Assembly (NCBI GenBank): GCA_964017045.1
Contig: OZ024794.1
Location: forward strand, 32,220,315-32,284,314
Direction: 5' to 3'
DNA from: Omphiscola glabra
Taxonomy: Eukaryota > Mollusca > Gastropoda > Lymnaeidae
Length of the DNA: 64,000 nt
The notes under the pieces were generated by a model. The model saw only the letters and a program-made list of their open reading frames with translations. It did no database searches and was not told where the DNA came from. Numbering within the stretch: the first letter of the stretch is position 1; each line of letters opens with the position of its first letter. A program made the translations under genes and the position numbers. Shown one piece after another: positions 36,898 to 47,558 of the stretch.

Positions 36898-37135
36898 GAC
36901 TTGCCTTATCACACATCAGTGAGGTGGCTCTGACTTGCCTTATCACACAGCAGTGAGGTGGCTCTGACTTGCCTTATCACACAGCAGTGAGGTGGCTCTG
37001 ACTTGCCTTATCACACAGCAGTGAGGTGGCTCTGACTTGCCTTATCACACAGCAGTGAGGTGGCTCTGACTTGCCTTATCACACAGCAGTGAGGTGGCTC
37101 TGACTTGCCTTATCACACAGCAGTGAGGTGGCTCA
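36898..37135 (+). repeat. Array 1 in hAT relic: 34-bp unit, 7 copies
   Basis: Units start at TTGCCTTATC (36901, 36935, 36969, 37003, 37037, 37071, 37105). Each contains the codons for LPYHTxVRWL, a motif present once in related transposases. The net gain is six units, 204 bp. Confidence 0.95.
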
Positions 37136-37227
37136 GCTGCGGTAATATCCTGTTCCGTTTTTACAAGCTCCGAAAGGAGATAGCCGTGTTTCTCACTGAA
37201 AAAGATAGAGCTGATCCACAGCGTTCA

Positions 37228-37509
37228 GATCCTACATGGCTGTCATATCCTACATGGCTGTCATATCCTACATGGCTGTCATATCCTACATGGCTGTCAT
37301 ATCTTACATGGCTGTCATATCCTACATGGCTGTCAGATCCTACATGGCTGTCATATCCTACATGGCTGTCAGATCCTACATGGCTGTCATATCCTACATG
37401 GCTGTCAGATCCTACATGGCTGTCAGATCACACATGGCTCTCACATCCTACATGGCTGTCAGATCCTATATGGCTATCAGATCTTACATGGCTGTTAGAT
37501 CCTACCTGA
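37228..37509 (+). repeat. Array 2 in hAT relic: 18-bp unit, about 15.5 copies
   Basis: The unit is GATCCTACATGGCTGTCA, encoding DPTWLS/YPTWLS in frame. Relatives have one SDPTWL here. The last unit ends ACC TGA, with the Trp codon mutated to a stop. Confidence 0.95.
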
Positions 37510-37630
37510 CTGAAAAAGTTGTCTTTTTTGGTTGACATCACATCCCACGTGAATGAACTGAACTTGAAACTTCAGGGACTGGATAACCTTATCTGTGATT
37601 TTTAAAGAATCATCAAAGGATTTCAGAGAA

Positions 37631-37902
37631 AGCTGTCACTGTTTGCATGCTGTCACTGTTTGTATGCTGTCACTGTTTGCATGCTGTCACTGTTTGCATA
37701 CTGTCACTGTTTGTATGCTGTCACTGTTTGTATGCTGTCACTGTTTGTATGCTGTCACTGTTTGCATGCTGTCACTGTTTGTATGCTGTCACTGTTTGCA
37801 TGCTGTCACTGTTTGTATGATGTCACTGTTTGCATGCTGTCAGTGTTTGTATGCTGTCACTGTTTGCATGCTGTCACTGTTTGCATGCTGTCACTGTTTG
37901 CA
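37631..37902 (+). repeat. Array 3 in hAT relic: 17-bp unit, 16 copies
   Basis: The unit is TGCTGTCACTGTTTGCA, and exactly 16 x 17 bp fill 37631-37902. The first unit reads KLSLFA in frame after FQR; the last leads straight into AAELEGEKCF. The net gain is 255 bp. Confidence 0.95.
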
Positions 37903-38444
37903 GCAGAACTAGAAGGAGAAAAATGTTTTCATGTTCTCTGTCTCAAAGAGTTTTGCGCAGCAATCGAAGAGGACGTCAACCTAGATTTTCCAAATTTTTT
38001 TTATTTTGTCACTTGAAGAAGCGTTCTTTGGAGACATTTTCAGATCTTTACAGAATTGGTTGTGACATTCTTCTGTTGCAGAATCCGTTTGATTGCAGCC
38101 TTGATGATTTGCCAGCTGAGCTACAGTTGGAGCGCATTGATTTGCAAGCAGGTGACTTGTTGAAAGAGAAGCACAGAGAAAGGAAACTTGACCACTACTT
38201 ACCTGATGTTGAGTTTCTGAAAGAGAAGAACTTTGCCGCTGGTATGTCATAAGTGTTTGGAACAACTTTTGCCTGTTAGCAAATATTTCAAAAATTTTGT
38301 ATGTGAAGCCAACACGAGAGTGACTGATGAATATTTAAACACAATTCTCTTGATTGGATGCAGCTTATAACTATCTTTTTGCTAACATCGCTTTCTTTGA
38401 TAACTTTTAAAAGTAAATAAATATACAGGTTTTCTTTTTTTGTT

Positions 38445-38760
38445 GGCTGGTAAGGTGGTTTGTAGGGTTCTTCATATGTTGGTAGGTTGTTGGTTAGTAG
38501 GTTGGTTGGTAGGTTGATTGATAAATTGATTAATTGGTAGATTGGTAGCTGTAGATGTGTGAGTTGTTGGTTGATAGGTTTGTAGGTTGTTTGGTTTTTA
38601 GGTTAATTTGTTCAAAATTTGGTTGGTTGGTAAGTTGGTTCGTAAGTTGATTAGTTGGTAGGTTGGTTGGTTAATGGATTAGTTTGTAGGTTGGTAGGTT
38701 AGAAGTAGATCAGTTTGTAGGTTTGTTGATTGTTAAGTTAGGTAGGTGGGTTTTTTTGTT
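38445..38760. repeat. Degenerate TTGGTAGG-type simple repeat
   Basis: Over 300 bp of GGTTGGT/TAGGTTG motifs with irregular spacing and no fixed period; no coding signal. Confidence 0.8.
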
Positions 38761-39018
38761 TGTTTTTATTTTGTTTGTTCTTTTTTTTTTTTTTGGTTGT
38801 TTTTAGATGTTCATTTTAAATTTACTATTTTACTAAAAAAACATCATTCAATTAACAAATCATAAAAGACACGTAAAACAAAGTATTAGAAACTCGGTTC
38901 GTAGAAAGTTCGAATCAGACGTCATCAAATCTGTGCATAATTCGAACTTTCTGCCGTCTGAGTAGCGATATTTTTAAAAATATTGTTATTAAAATGAGTT
39001 AGTTATGAGAAGGCTTTA

Positions 39019-39205
39019 AGCCCACACCCAGCCCACACCCAGCCCACACCCAGCCCACACCCAGCCCACACCCAGCCCACACCCAGCCCACACCCAGCCC
39101 ACACCCAGCCCACACCCAGCCCACACCCAGCCCACACCCAGCCCACACCCAGCCCACACCCAGCCCACACCCAGCCCACACCCAGCCCACACCCAGCCCA
39201 CACCC
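39019..39205. repeat. 11-bp G/C-strand-biased satellite, 17 copies
   Basis: AGCCCACACCC repeats 17 times without a single change. The minus strand reads (GGGTGTGGGCT)n, which fits the G3-N1-7 pattern for G-quadruplexes along its whole length. Confidence 0.95.
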
Positions 39206-40151
39206 TCTATAGTTTATTTTGTTGTTGGCCACTTTCAGGCTTTCACGGCGTTAAACTTTTGAATTTCCATTCGTTAATGGCGTCAGCTAAGTGGGGGAAA
39301 AAAAACCCACCAAAAAAAAAAAAAAAAAACCGACAGACAGTCTTTCAAATCAGACCGTAATCTTTAGAATTTCCCAACGTGCCCCACCCCTTGTGAGATT
39401 ACTTGGATTGTGTCACGTCGTAAATGACATCTCTTTGCCTTTGTTCACGTGTCATTCAATGACATGTGGTCTGAATAATAAGCGAAAGTTCAGTAGCGTT
39501 GCTAGCGTTAGTGCCGCGCCATGGTGAACCAAGATTTTTGCCGCCTCTACCACGAAAAAAAAGAACAACACCCTCTGCTGTTGGCCCGAAGCAGCCCTAC
39601 GCTTTTATAAAGGACAGGCCACCCGATTGAAGATGCAGTGGTTTTTGCCCCTGCTAATCTTTTTCGCCAGGAGAGCAGAGACAGAGAAGACGCCATCTTG
39701 AATAATACAGCCGCAAGTTCTTCCAGTTCCATTTACTGAACACTGGGAATTGTGAGGACCTAATGGGCATAACATTGTTGTTTTTTTCATATCAGTTACA
39801 TGTAAACCCATCGACCTACTTACCTATCCAAAATCCTATAAATATTATGTTCTACCTACAGTGACGTAGCGTTTGGGGGGGGGGGGGTGATTTAGAGGTG
39901 ATCAAGTAGATTTTGTTTTGTTGGATGCCAAGATATATTAAGGTTTGAAAGGGCTGAATAAATTATTTAAATAATACGATTTTACATCAGACCTGAGCCT
40001 ATTGATTACACTGACTAAAAGTTATTCACTTGCCTTGATTTGATAAACGCGCCCGCAACGAAGTCCGAAGCCAAACGTCATTGTTATGATTTGTCTTAGG
40101 AAGTAACTATGCTATTTAATGTTGTTTTATCGTTATAGTACCATGCGCTTA

Positions 40152-40154
<3 letters not shown>

Positions 40155-40190
<36 letters not shown>
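40155..40190. repeat. Poly-T tract
   Basis: An uninterrupted run of more than 30 T. Confidence 0.9.
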
Positions 40191-40195
<5 letters not shown>

Positions 40196-40427
40196 TTGTT
40201 ATTTATTGCAGTGCTTCTCAAACTTTTAAGTACGGTTTACCAGTTTCCTATAACAACTGCGACCTCTGCCTGAGTTATTATTATTTTCCTACCTTAAATA
40301 TGTCATAAAATATTTTTAATCCGGGATCAACCCCCTCGATAGGCAAATATAAAAAAAATATAATCTTTGAATGATAAGCGTCATAAGTACAAATATCTAG
40401 TGTTTTTTCTTTTAAAGTTCCATCATC

Positions 40428-40830
40428 ATCATCATGTCCCGTAGTCCTTCGACCGTTGAGGCGCCACAGATGACATACAAACTATTCTTCTCCATTCCTC
40501 TCGGTCTCCTGCCCTACGAACAGCATCGCCTAGTTGTAATCCGGTCCATTCTTTGATGTTATCTTCCCATCTTTTTCTCTGTCTTCCTCTTCCTCTCCCT
40601 CCTCTAGTTGTGCCCTGCATGATTTCTTTGGCGAGCCCTTGTTTCCTTGTCACGTGGCCAAACCATTCATGTTTTCGCTTTTTTACCAACATCAGTAGGT
40701 CATCGTACAGCCCAATTGCTTGACGAATCCTCTCTTTCACTTGTTCACTGGAGATATGGTCTCTAAGGCAGATGACAAGAATGCCTCTGAAACATCTCAT
40801 CTCCATCGCCATTCTTTTAAAGTTTAAGGG
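40428..40830 (-). mobile_element. RTE-type LINE 3' fragment
   Basis: The minus strand encodes the tail region of an RTE-like reverse transcriptase ORF: MEMRCFRGILVICLRDHIS, KKRKHEWFGHVTRKQGLAK, GGRGRGRQRKRWEDNIKEW and REEWRRIVCMSSVAPQRS. The 3' end is an ATG-type microsatellite (about 40424-40436). It is 5'-truncated, with no catalytic domain, and is a different subfamily from the copy at 2.64 kb. Confidence 0.8.
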
Positions 40831-41029
40831 GAAGGGAAAAAAAAACAGAAATAGGGTAGATGTAATAGACAGACTCATGTTTTAAATGAGACTGACGCAA
40901 AACCTAAAACGTATTTTTATTGTATGTGTTTTAGGCCTTTTGAGAAAAAAAAATAAAAAAAAATTCTTTTAAAATCCTTTATATTAACTTCGCTTTTTTT
41001 CAAGGCTGGCTGGCAGGCAAAATGTTCGG

Positions 41030-41345
41030 ACGGATAATTGTCCCACTTCCCGTCGACCTATCGAGCTGAAACTTGGCGCATAGACTCTGTGCCGATGACA
41101 ATATATTCACTCAAAGTTTCAGCCCCACCCCAACCACAAAACCCCCCAAAAATGAGTTTTTCCTGTTTTTTTTTATTTCAAAGGCAAGATTAAGTGAAAT
41201 GCCCGATAACTGCGCTAAATGAGGTTCTTCAGAAAAAATATCGCAAGTGAGTTTGGTGCGTACTATTTTCTTTTGTTTTTCTGACATAGTTGGTGAATAA
41301 ATCTGCTGTGTAAGAGCGGGAAGATCATTAGACTATGAATATTGT
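41030..41345 (+). repeat. Dispersed repeat family R1, copy B
   Basis: Carries TCCCACTTCCCGTCGACCTA, TCGAGCTGAAACTTGGCGCA, CCCGATAACTGCGCTAAATG, GTGAGTTTGGTGCGTACTAT and CTGCTGTGTAAGAGCGGG in order. This is the most complete copy. Confidence 0.8.
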
Positions 41346-41564
41346 TCGAATGGCGTGAAAAAATATGCGGTTTCGAGCCTTGAAAAAAGGGGATGGGGGG
41401 TTAATTGGGATTCTTATCAAGTTTGTTACATGTTTTGTCAAATTTTCAGCACCCCCCCCCCCCCCCGCCCCTGCTCAAAATAAATTTTTTTTAAAATGTA
41501 TACGAAAACCTATGTTTTTAGGGATTGCTTAGTTAAATCCTTTATATTTATTTCGCTTTTGTTC

Positions 41565-41835
41565 GTGTTCCCGATAACTGGTATAAATGAGATGTAAACT
41601 CCCGATAACTGGGATAAATGAGATTCTTGTTTAAGAGAAAAATATTGCAAGTTCGTTTGGTGCGTACTATTTTCTTTTGTTTTTCTGAAAAGGTTGGGAA
41701 ATTAATCCGCGGCGTAAAAGTGGGTGGAACATTAGAACATTAATATAGTTCAGGGGCATGAATAAATATGCGTACGCGAGCTGTAGGGATGGTTAGCACC
41801 AATTGGGATTCTTATAAAGTGCGTTACTTGTAAGG
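41565..41835 (+). repeat. Dispersed repeat family R1, copy C (rear part)
   Basis: Contains CCCGATAACTGGGATAAATG twice (about 41572 and 41602), then GTTCGTTTGGTGCGTACTAT and AATCCGCGGCGTAAAAGTGG. It matches copy B but lacks the front block. Confidence 0.75.
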
Positions 41836-42175
41836 CCCGGTTTGTCCAATTTTCAGCCCTACCCCCAATTCTTGATAATAAATTTTATAAAGGATTTATA
41901 CAAAAAACTTTGTTTTTAAGGTTTATTTATTTCAAGGGTAACTTTGTATGAGATCCGTTCGTTTCAATTCAAACGGCTAAGATAAGAATTGGAGGCTACA
42001 CAAAGCTAAATTTAAGATCTCGAGCAAATCCGTGCACCGTTCAATAGTATTTACCATTTTCATGGGTGCACACAAAGTTATTATATAAACAAAAAGTGTG
42101 TGTGTGTGATGGGGGGTCTGCAATCAAGTCGTGTGAAGCAAATAAAGGATAATTGACTGCGTCCAAGCACTATGT

Positions 42176-43100
42176 CAAGGAAATAGTGGAACAAGGTATG
42201 TGAAGGAAATAGTGGAACAAGGTATGTGAAGGAAATGGTGGAACAAGGTGTGTGAAGGAAATAGTGGAACAAGGTGTGTGAAGGAAATAGTGGAACAAGG
42301 TGTGTGAAGGAAATAGTGGAACAAGGTGTGTGAAGGAAATAGTGGAACAAGGTGTGTGAAGGAAATAGTGGAACAAGGTATGTGAAGGAAATAGTGGAAC
42401 AAGGTGTGTGAAGGAAACAGTGGAACAAGGTGTGTGAAGGAAATAGTGGAACAAGGTGTTTGAAGGAAATAGTGGAACAAGGTGTGTGAAGGAAATAGTG
42501 GAACAAGGTGTGTGAAGGAAATAGTGGAACAAGGTGTGTGAAGGAAATAGTGGAACAATGTATGTTAAGGAAATAGTGGAACAGGGTGTGTGAAGGAAAT
42601 AGTGGAACAATGTATGTTAAGGAAATAGTGGAACAAGGTGTGTGAAGGAAATAGTGGAACAAGGTGTGTGAAGGAAATAGTGGAACAATGTATGTTAAGG
42701 AAATAGTGGAACAAGGTGTGTGAAGGAAATAGTGGAACAATGTATGTTAAGGAAATAGTGGAACAGGGTGTGTGAAGGAAATAGTGGAACAATGTATGTT
42801 AAGGAAATAGTGGAACAAGGTGTGTTAAGGAAATAGTGGAACAAGGTGTGTGAAGGAAATAGTGGAACAATGTATGTTAAGGAAATAGTGGAACAAGGTG
42901 TGTGAAGGAAATAGTGGAACAAGGTGTGTGAAGGAAATAGTGGAACAGGGTGTGTGAAGGAAATAGTGGAACAGGGTGTGTGAAGGAAATAGTGGAACAG
43001 GGTGTGTGAAGGAAATAGTGGAACAAGGTGTGTGAAGGAAATAGTGGCACAAGGTGTGTGAAGGAAATAGTGGAACAAGTTGTGTGAAGGAAATAGTAGA
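42176..43100. repeat. Minisatellite, 26-bp unit, about 35 copies
   Basis: The unit is GAAGGAAATAGTGGAACAAG followed by GTGTGT. Two variant classes (ACAAGGTGTGTG and ACAATGTATGTT) are interleaved, showing higher-order duplication. Several minus-strand frames are open by repetition only. Confidence 0.95.
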
Positions 43101-43107
43101 ACATTCA

Positions 43108-44020
43108 TTAATCAACAGTAAATAGAGACCTTGTTTCTTTACATTTATCAGTAAACAGTACTGAGACCTTGTTTCTATACATTTATCAGTAAACAGTACT
43201 GAGACCTTGTTTCTATACATTTATCAGTAAACAGTACTGAGACCCTGTTTCTTTACATTTATTAGTAAACAGTACTGAGAACCTGTTTCTTTACATTTAT
43301 TAGTTAACAGTACTGAGACCGTGTTTCTATACATTTATTAGTAAACAGTACTGATACCTTGTTTCTTTGCATTTATTAGTTAACAGTACTGAGACCTTGT
43401 TTCTATACATTTATCAGTAAACAGTACTGAGACCCTGTTTCTTTACATTTATTAGTAAACAGTACAGAGACCTTGTTTCTATACATTTATCAGTAAACAG
43501 TACTGAGACCTTGTTATTTTGCATTTATTAGTTAACAGTACTGAGACCTTGTTTCTATACATTTATCAGTAAACAGTACTGAGACCTTGTTTCTATACAT
43601 TTATCAGTAAACAGTACTGAGACCTTGTTTCTATACATTTGTCAGTAAACAGTACTGAGACCTTGTTTCTTTACATTTATTAGTTAACAGTACTGAGTCC
43701 TTGTTTCTATACATTTATCAGTAAACAGTACTGAGACCTTGTTTCTATACATTTATTAGTAAACAGTACTGAGACCTTGTTTCTATACATTTATCAGTAA
43801 ACAGTACTGAGACCTTGTTTCTATACATTTATTAGTTAACAGTACTGAGACCTTGTTTCTTAACATTTATTAGTTAACAGTACTGAGACCTTGTTTCTAT
43901 ACATTTATCTGTAAACAGTACTGAGACCTTGTTTCTTTACATTTATCAGTAAACAGTACTGAGACCTTGTTTCTTTACATTTATCAGTAAACAGTACTGA
44001 GACCTTGTTTCTATACATTC
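43108..44020. repeat. Minisatellite, 38-bp unit, about 24 copies
   Basis: The unit is CTTGTTTCTATACATTTATC followed by AGTAAACAGTACTGAGAC. Variants (tctttacattt, attagttaac) are mixed along the array. It directly abuts the preceding 26-bp array. Confidence 0.95.
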
Positions 44021-44744
44021 AATCTAAAATGCGAATGGAGATTATTTAGATTAATACTTAACAATATATACATTATTTAAAGGAGAAAAAATTGACTCTG
44101 TTACCTTCCAGGTCGGAGTAACAACCTACTAACTTAAAATCAACCACCACCAACCTCCGATCCATTGTTTCCCATGGCTTGAATACATTATCAAGTGCCC
44201 CGGGGACATGCACCACTGCACAGCAACAAAGAAAATGCGCCAACAACGCTCCGATGTCAATGATAATATCATACAAGGCAGTCGTCTACGCATTTTAAAA
44301 CTACTTTATGCACCACAAAAAAAAAAAATACAATGCTCCGCACAATTTGGCAATGTGGCATTTGGTGTGTGTTGTTTTCGTTATTTTTTTCCCAACCTAT
44401 TAAAAAATCGCTTATTTTGAAGTGTAACAGAGCCGAGGATTCCATTGCTACTATACAACAATGGCGCTGTGTTTCCGAAACTCTCACCCCCCCCCCCCCA
44501 AACCCGGCTCACCAAAGCAATTGAAAAGGATTTAATGTCCCTCCCCCGCCCCCCCCCTCCCCACAATCCTTAGTGAAGGAGCTAAATGCAAGAAGATGTC
44601 TCCGTGGTGGCGTCGGAAAGATTTTCTTTCATATTTTATTTGGTAAGGATAAACCTTAAAATGAATGACATTTCGTTGAGTTTCACAAACTACGAGCTAA
44701 AGCAAAAAAAAAAGCTCAACAATCTACTTTAACTTTCTTTTGTG

Positions 44745-44880
44745 TTGGTTCCAATGTCTTAACTACATGCTTTTTTTCCCTTCAAGAAAGCTGCTGTCAT
44801 TCTGTAGGCTCGAATGTCTTATACAAATGATATGTGTTTTTTTTCCCCCCGTAAGAAAGCCGCTGTCGTTCTGAATTATA
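44745..44880. repeat. Two-copy tandem duplication, about 68 bp
   Basis: The block GAATGTCTTA...AAGAAAGC(T/C)GCTGTCRTTCT occurs twice, with a T- and C-rich stretch of variable length inside. Confidence 0.65.
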
Positions 44881-45216
44881 ACTTTACCCTTTAAAGAGAT
44901 ATACCCAAAAAAAAAAATAAATAAATCATAAACTCAATGTCTGTTCAACCGGAAAGAGGCCACACCTTTCATAATATGATTTTTTTAAACCGCTCGGGGA
45001 CATGGATTCTCTCGACATTCTCAGACCATTTGGTTTTTGTTTTGTTTCAGTCACGGCCTCATAACCACCACACACCAGTTTGCCCTGGATCAACACAACT
45101 CTATACAAACAGAATCAGCCGACTCAACAAATTATATTTCCCGTATTAATTTAACACCAACCGTCTTAAAAAATGAAGGAAATGCTGATGATATCAAGGG
45201 TTTCCTTTACTTATAA

Positions 45217-45409
45217 CAGTGGTTCTCAACCTTCCTGAAGCCGCGACTCTTTCCTGCTGTGGTGGCGACCCCCAACCACACAATTATTTTCGTTGCTACT
45301 TCATAACTGTCGAGTAAATGTGTTTTCCGATGGTCTTAGGCGACCCCTGTGAAAGAGCTGTTCGACCTCCCCCCCAAAGGGGTCGCGACCCACAGACTGA
45401 GAACCACTG
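45217..45409. mobile_element. hAT-like MITE family M2, 193 bp
   Basis: The ends are CAGTGGTTCTCAACCTTCC and CTGAGAACCACTG. The interior GTCTTAGGCGACCCC and AAAGGGGTCGCGACCCACAG match the copy at 50559. The flanking 8-mers (acttataa, acctagat) agree at only five positions, so this is an older insertion. Confidence 0.8.
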
Positions 45410-45725
45410 ACCTAGATAGTCATCACAGAAAAATAAAAATTAGAAAACGTTGTTTTTTTTCTTCCCAGTTTCTCTTTGCCTTTTAATTTCAAGAACGCTC
45501 TTGTCTACTGGTTTCATGTTCAATGTAAAATAGATTCCAACAGTACACAGATCCTTAGATCGATCTCAGCTGACTTTGTTGACTTATAACGTTTTAGTTT
45601 TCTAGTGACCTATTTAAAATGTTCAAGACGGGTAAATACAACTGTAAAGTAGTTGAGAAAATCTATTTTCTGTGTGTTTCGTTTTCCTTTATTAAAAAAG
45701 GCTTTGCGTCTATACAAAATAGGTC

Positions 45726-46165
45726 GTGAATTCAAGACAAGCACCCCCAACACAGTGCGTGAAATCAAGACAAGCACCCCCAACACAGTGCGTGAATTCA
45801 AGACAAGCGCCCCCAACACAGTGCGTGAAATCAAGACAAGCGCCCCCAACACAGTGCGTGAATTCAAGACAAGCACCCCCAAAACAGTGCGTGAAATCAA
45901 GACAAGCGCCCCCAACACAGTGCGTGAAATCAAGACAAGCACCCCCCAACACAGTGCGTGAATTCAAGACAAGCACCCCCAACACAGTGCGTGAAATCAA
46001 GACAAGCGCCCCCAACACAGTGCGTGAAATCAAGACAAGCGCCCCCAACACAGTGCGTGAAATCAAGACAAGCACCCCCCAACACAGTGCGTGTAATCAA
46101 GACAAGCACACCCAACACAGTGCGTGTAATCACTGTGTTCCCCAACACCGTTTGTGAAATCAAGA
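45726..46165. repeat. Minisatellite, 33-bp unit, about 13 copies
   Basis: The unit is GTGAAATCAAGACAAGCGCC followed by CCCAACACAGTGC, with gaattc/gaaatc alternation. C-run slippage (5 or 6 C) shifts the period by one base in places, opening ORFs in several frames. Confidence 0.93.
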
Positions 46166-46289
46166 CCAGGATCCCAAGTTGTCTTTGTTACCACAAAAAA
46201 AAAAAAAAGCATACTCTCAGAGTCAGAGTATCTGTTAGTGTTTATTAACAATGACTGTAACAGAAATATAACAAGTGTTGTTAAATGCA

Positions 46290-47390
46290 GTGTTTCTTAC
46301 CTTTTATTTTGCCCCAAACCCAGTTTACCACCTGAGTACCCCTAAAGGTTAAATGTAACTCTACGGCTTCAGGGGCCTCGGATATTTTGAGCGCCCAAGA
46401 TTGTAGTGATGTATAAAAATATTTTAAAAAAATAATATAAAAAATTAACTATCAACGTTAATACGAGAGGAAAAAACTGACAAGTTGCAGGGAGGGTTCC
46501 CGCCCCCCCCCCAAAAGTAACGCGAAGCTCTGATGCCCCCCCCCCCCCAAAGCCGTTGTGGAGGGGCCCCCAGCCTGACGTCTCAAAGATTATATTACGA
46601 TTTTACTGCCAGTTTTAGGATCTCATGATTCAACGCTGTAAGGTAAGATTTAAAAATAAGCGCATCAAGTTGCATTTAATTTTGTACTGCAATGAAGGAA
46701 AACTTTTTTTTTTTTTTTTAATTCAGTGGACAACAATAGCACAATCACATCCATTTTGTGCAATCTTTTATAATGCAGTGGCTATCAAATTATTATTATT
46801 TTTTTTAAAAAAAAAAAAAGTATTTAGCCTCCCAAAATGCTAATCTTTATAATATTTTGCGTTGCCTCTGGTAGTAATAAAATATATAATTGCCAAAGCC
46901 CTAACATGTGGACACGCCACTGATGACAAGCACGGTTGGTCAAAGCTTATCTGTTCATGTCTTTACACAGCCCCAGTGATGCGTTACCCATGCCAACACA
47001 AAGAGCTGTTGTTATGTGCTACAGCACGAGAGGGATGGGTTTTATTATTATAATTTTTTTTTTATTTTTTTTTGTAACCGTGACAAATAAATTGAAGCAG
47101 CGTGAAGCCATAACGCGCATGAATGATGACGTCATTGTTTAACGCTAGTCCTGAATCAGTCTGTCAAAACAATTTTAAAAAGACATTTGGATCTGAGGAT
47201 AAGAACGGGTCACGTTGTAACCCTGATCATGACATATCTGAGAATCAACCCGTGTTTGCTACGAGCCTAGAAGTGGAAACTGAATAAATAATCATTTAAA
47301 AAAAAAAAATTATATTGAAAATTTCAAGTCACTATTTTTGTCAAAGGCGATGTCGAGGCTAATTTTGTTTCCCCTCTCTCGAAGTCTACC
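46290..47390. other. AT-rich intergenic DNA, no gene seen
   Basis: A hAT-like left end (CAGTGTTTCTTACC, about 46289) without a clear partner, C-runs at 46502 and 46536, and poly-T. No supported gene. Confidence 0.4.
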
Positions 47391-47391
47391 A

Positions 47392-47487
47392 TTCAATGAC
47401 ACCTGTTGATGACACCTGTCGATGACACCTGTTGATGACACCTGTTGATGACACCTGTCGATGGCACCTGTTGATGACACCTGTTGT
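47392..47487. repeat. Minisatellite, 13-bp unit, about 7 copies
   Basis: The unit is ATGACACCTGTTG, with TCG and GGC variants. Confidence 0.9.
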
Positions 47488-47558
47488 AATAATATGTCCA
47501 CGTTGAACTGGTACAGATTTTCTATACAATATTGATCATTACGAATTAATGTGTAAGG

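Larger units (their letters stand above)
36330..38375 (+). pseudogene. GTF2IRD2-type hAT transposase relic with three internal tandem arrays
   Basis: Order of recognisable blocks: LTLDESTDLSSTSQRLVF (catalytic-core region), TEELASVCSMHGTTGKDIF, a frame change near 36590, VSAVNFIRGYALNPLQL, DLPYHTSVRWL, [array 1], GNILFRFYKLRKEIAVFL, RSDPTWLS, [array 2], LKKLSFLVDITSHVNELNLK, FQRKLSLFA, [array 3], AAELEGEKCFH, CAAIEEDVNLDFPNF, a frame change near 38015, then LLQNPFDCSLDDLPAELQLE and a decayed dimerisation region ending about 38370. This matches the hAT transposase family domesticated as vertebrate GTF2IRD2. Frame 1 runs through all three arrays. It is broken by stops inside array 1, by TGA at 37507-37509 where relatives have Trp, by TAA at 37603-37605 and by the flanking frameshifts. 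No terminal repeats identified. Confidence 0.85.

Noticed and set aside
39019..39205. Interstitial telomere-like array
   Set aside because: The unit GGGTGTGGGCT is not a TTAGGG-type telomere repeat; only the G-rich character is shared.
42081..43220. Several overlapping minus-strand ORFs up to 219 codons
   Set aside because: All are readings of the 26-bp minisatellite; repetition alone keeps the frames open.
45610..46251. ORFs on both strands of 100-143 codons
   Set aside because: Produced by the 33-bp repeat, with frame changes explained by C-run slippage.
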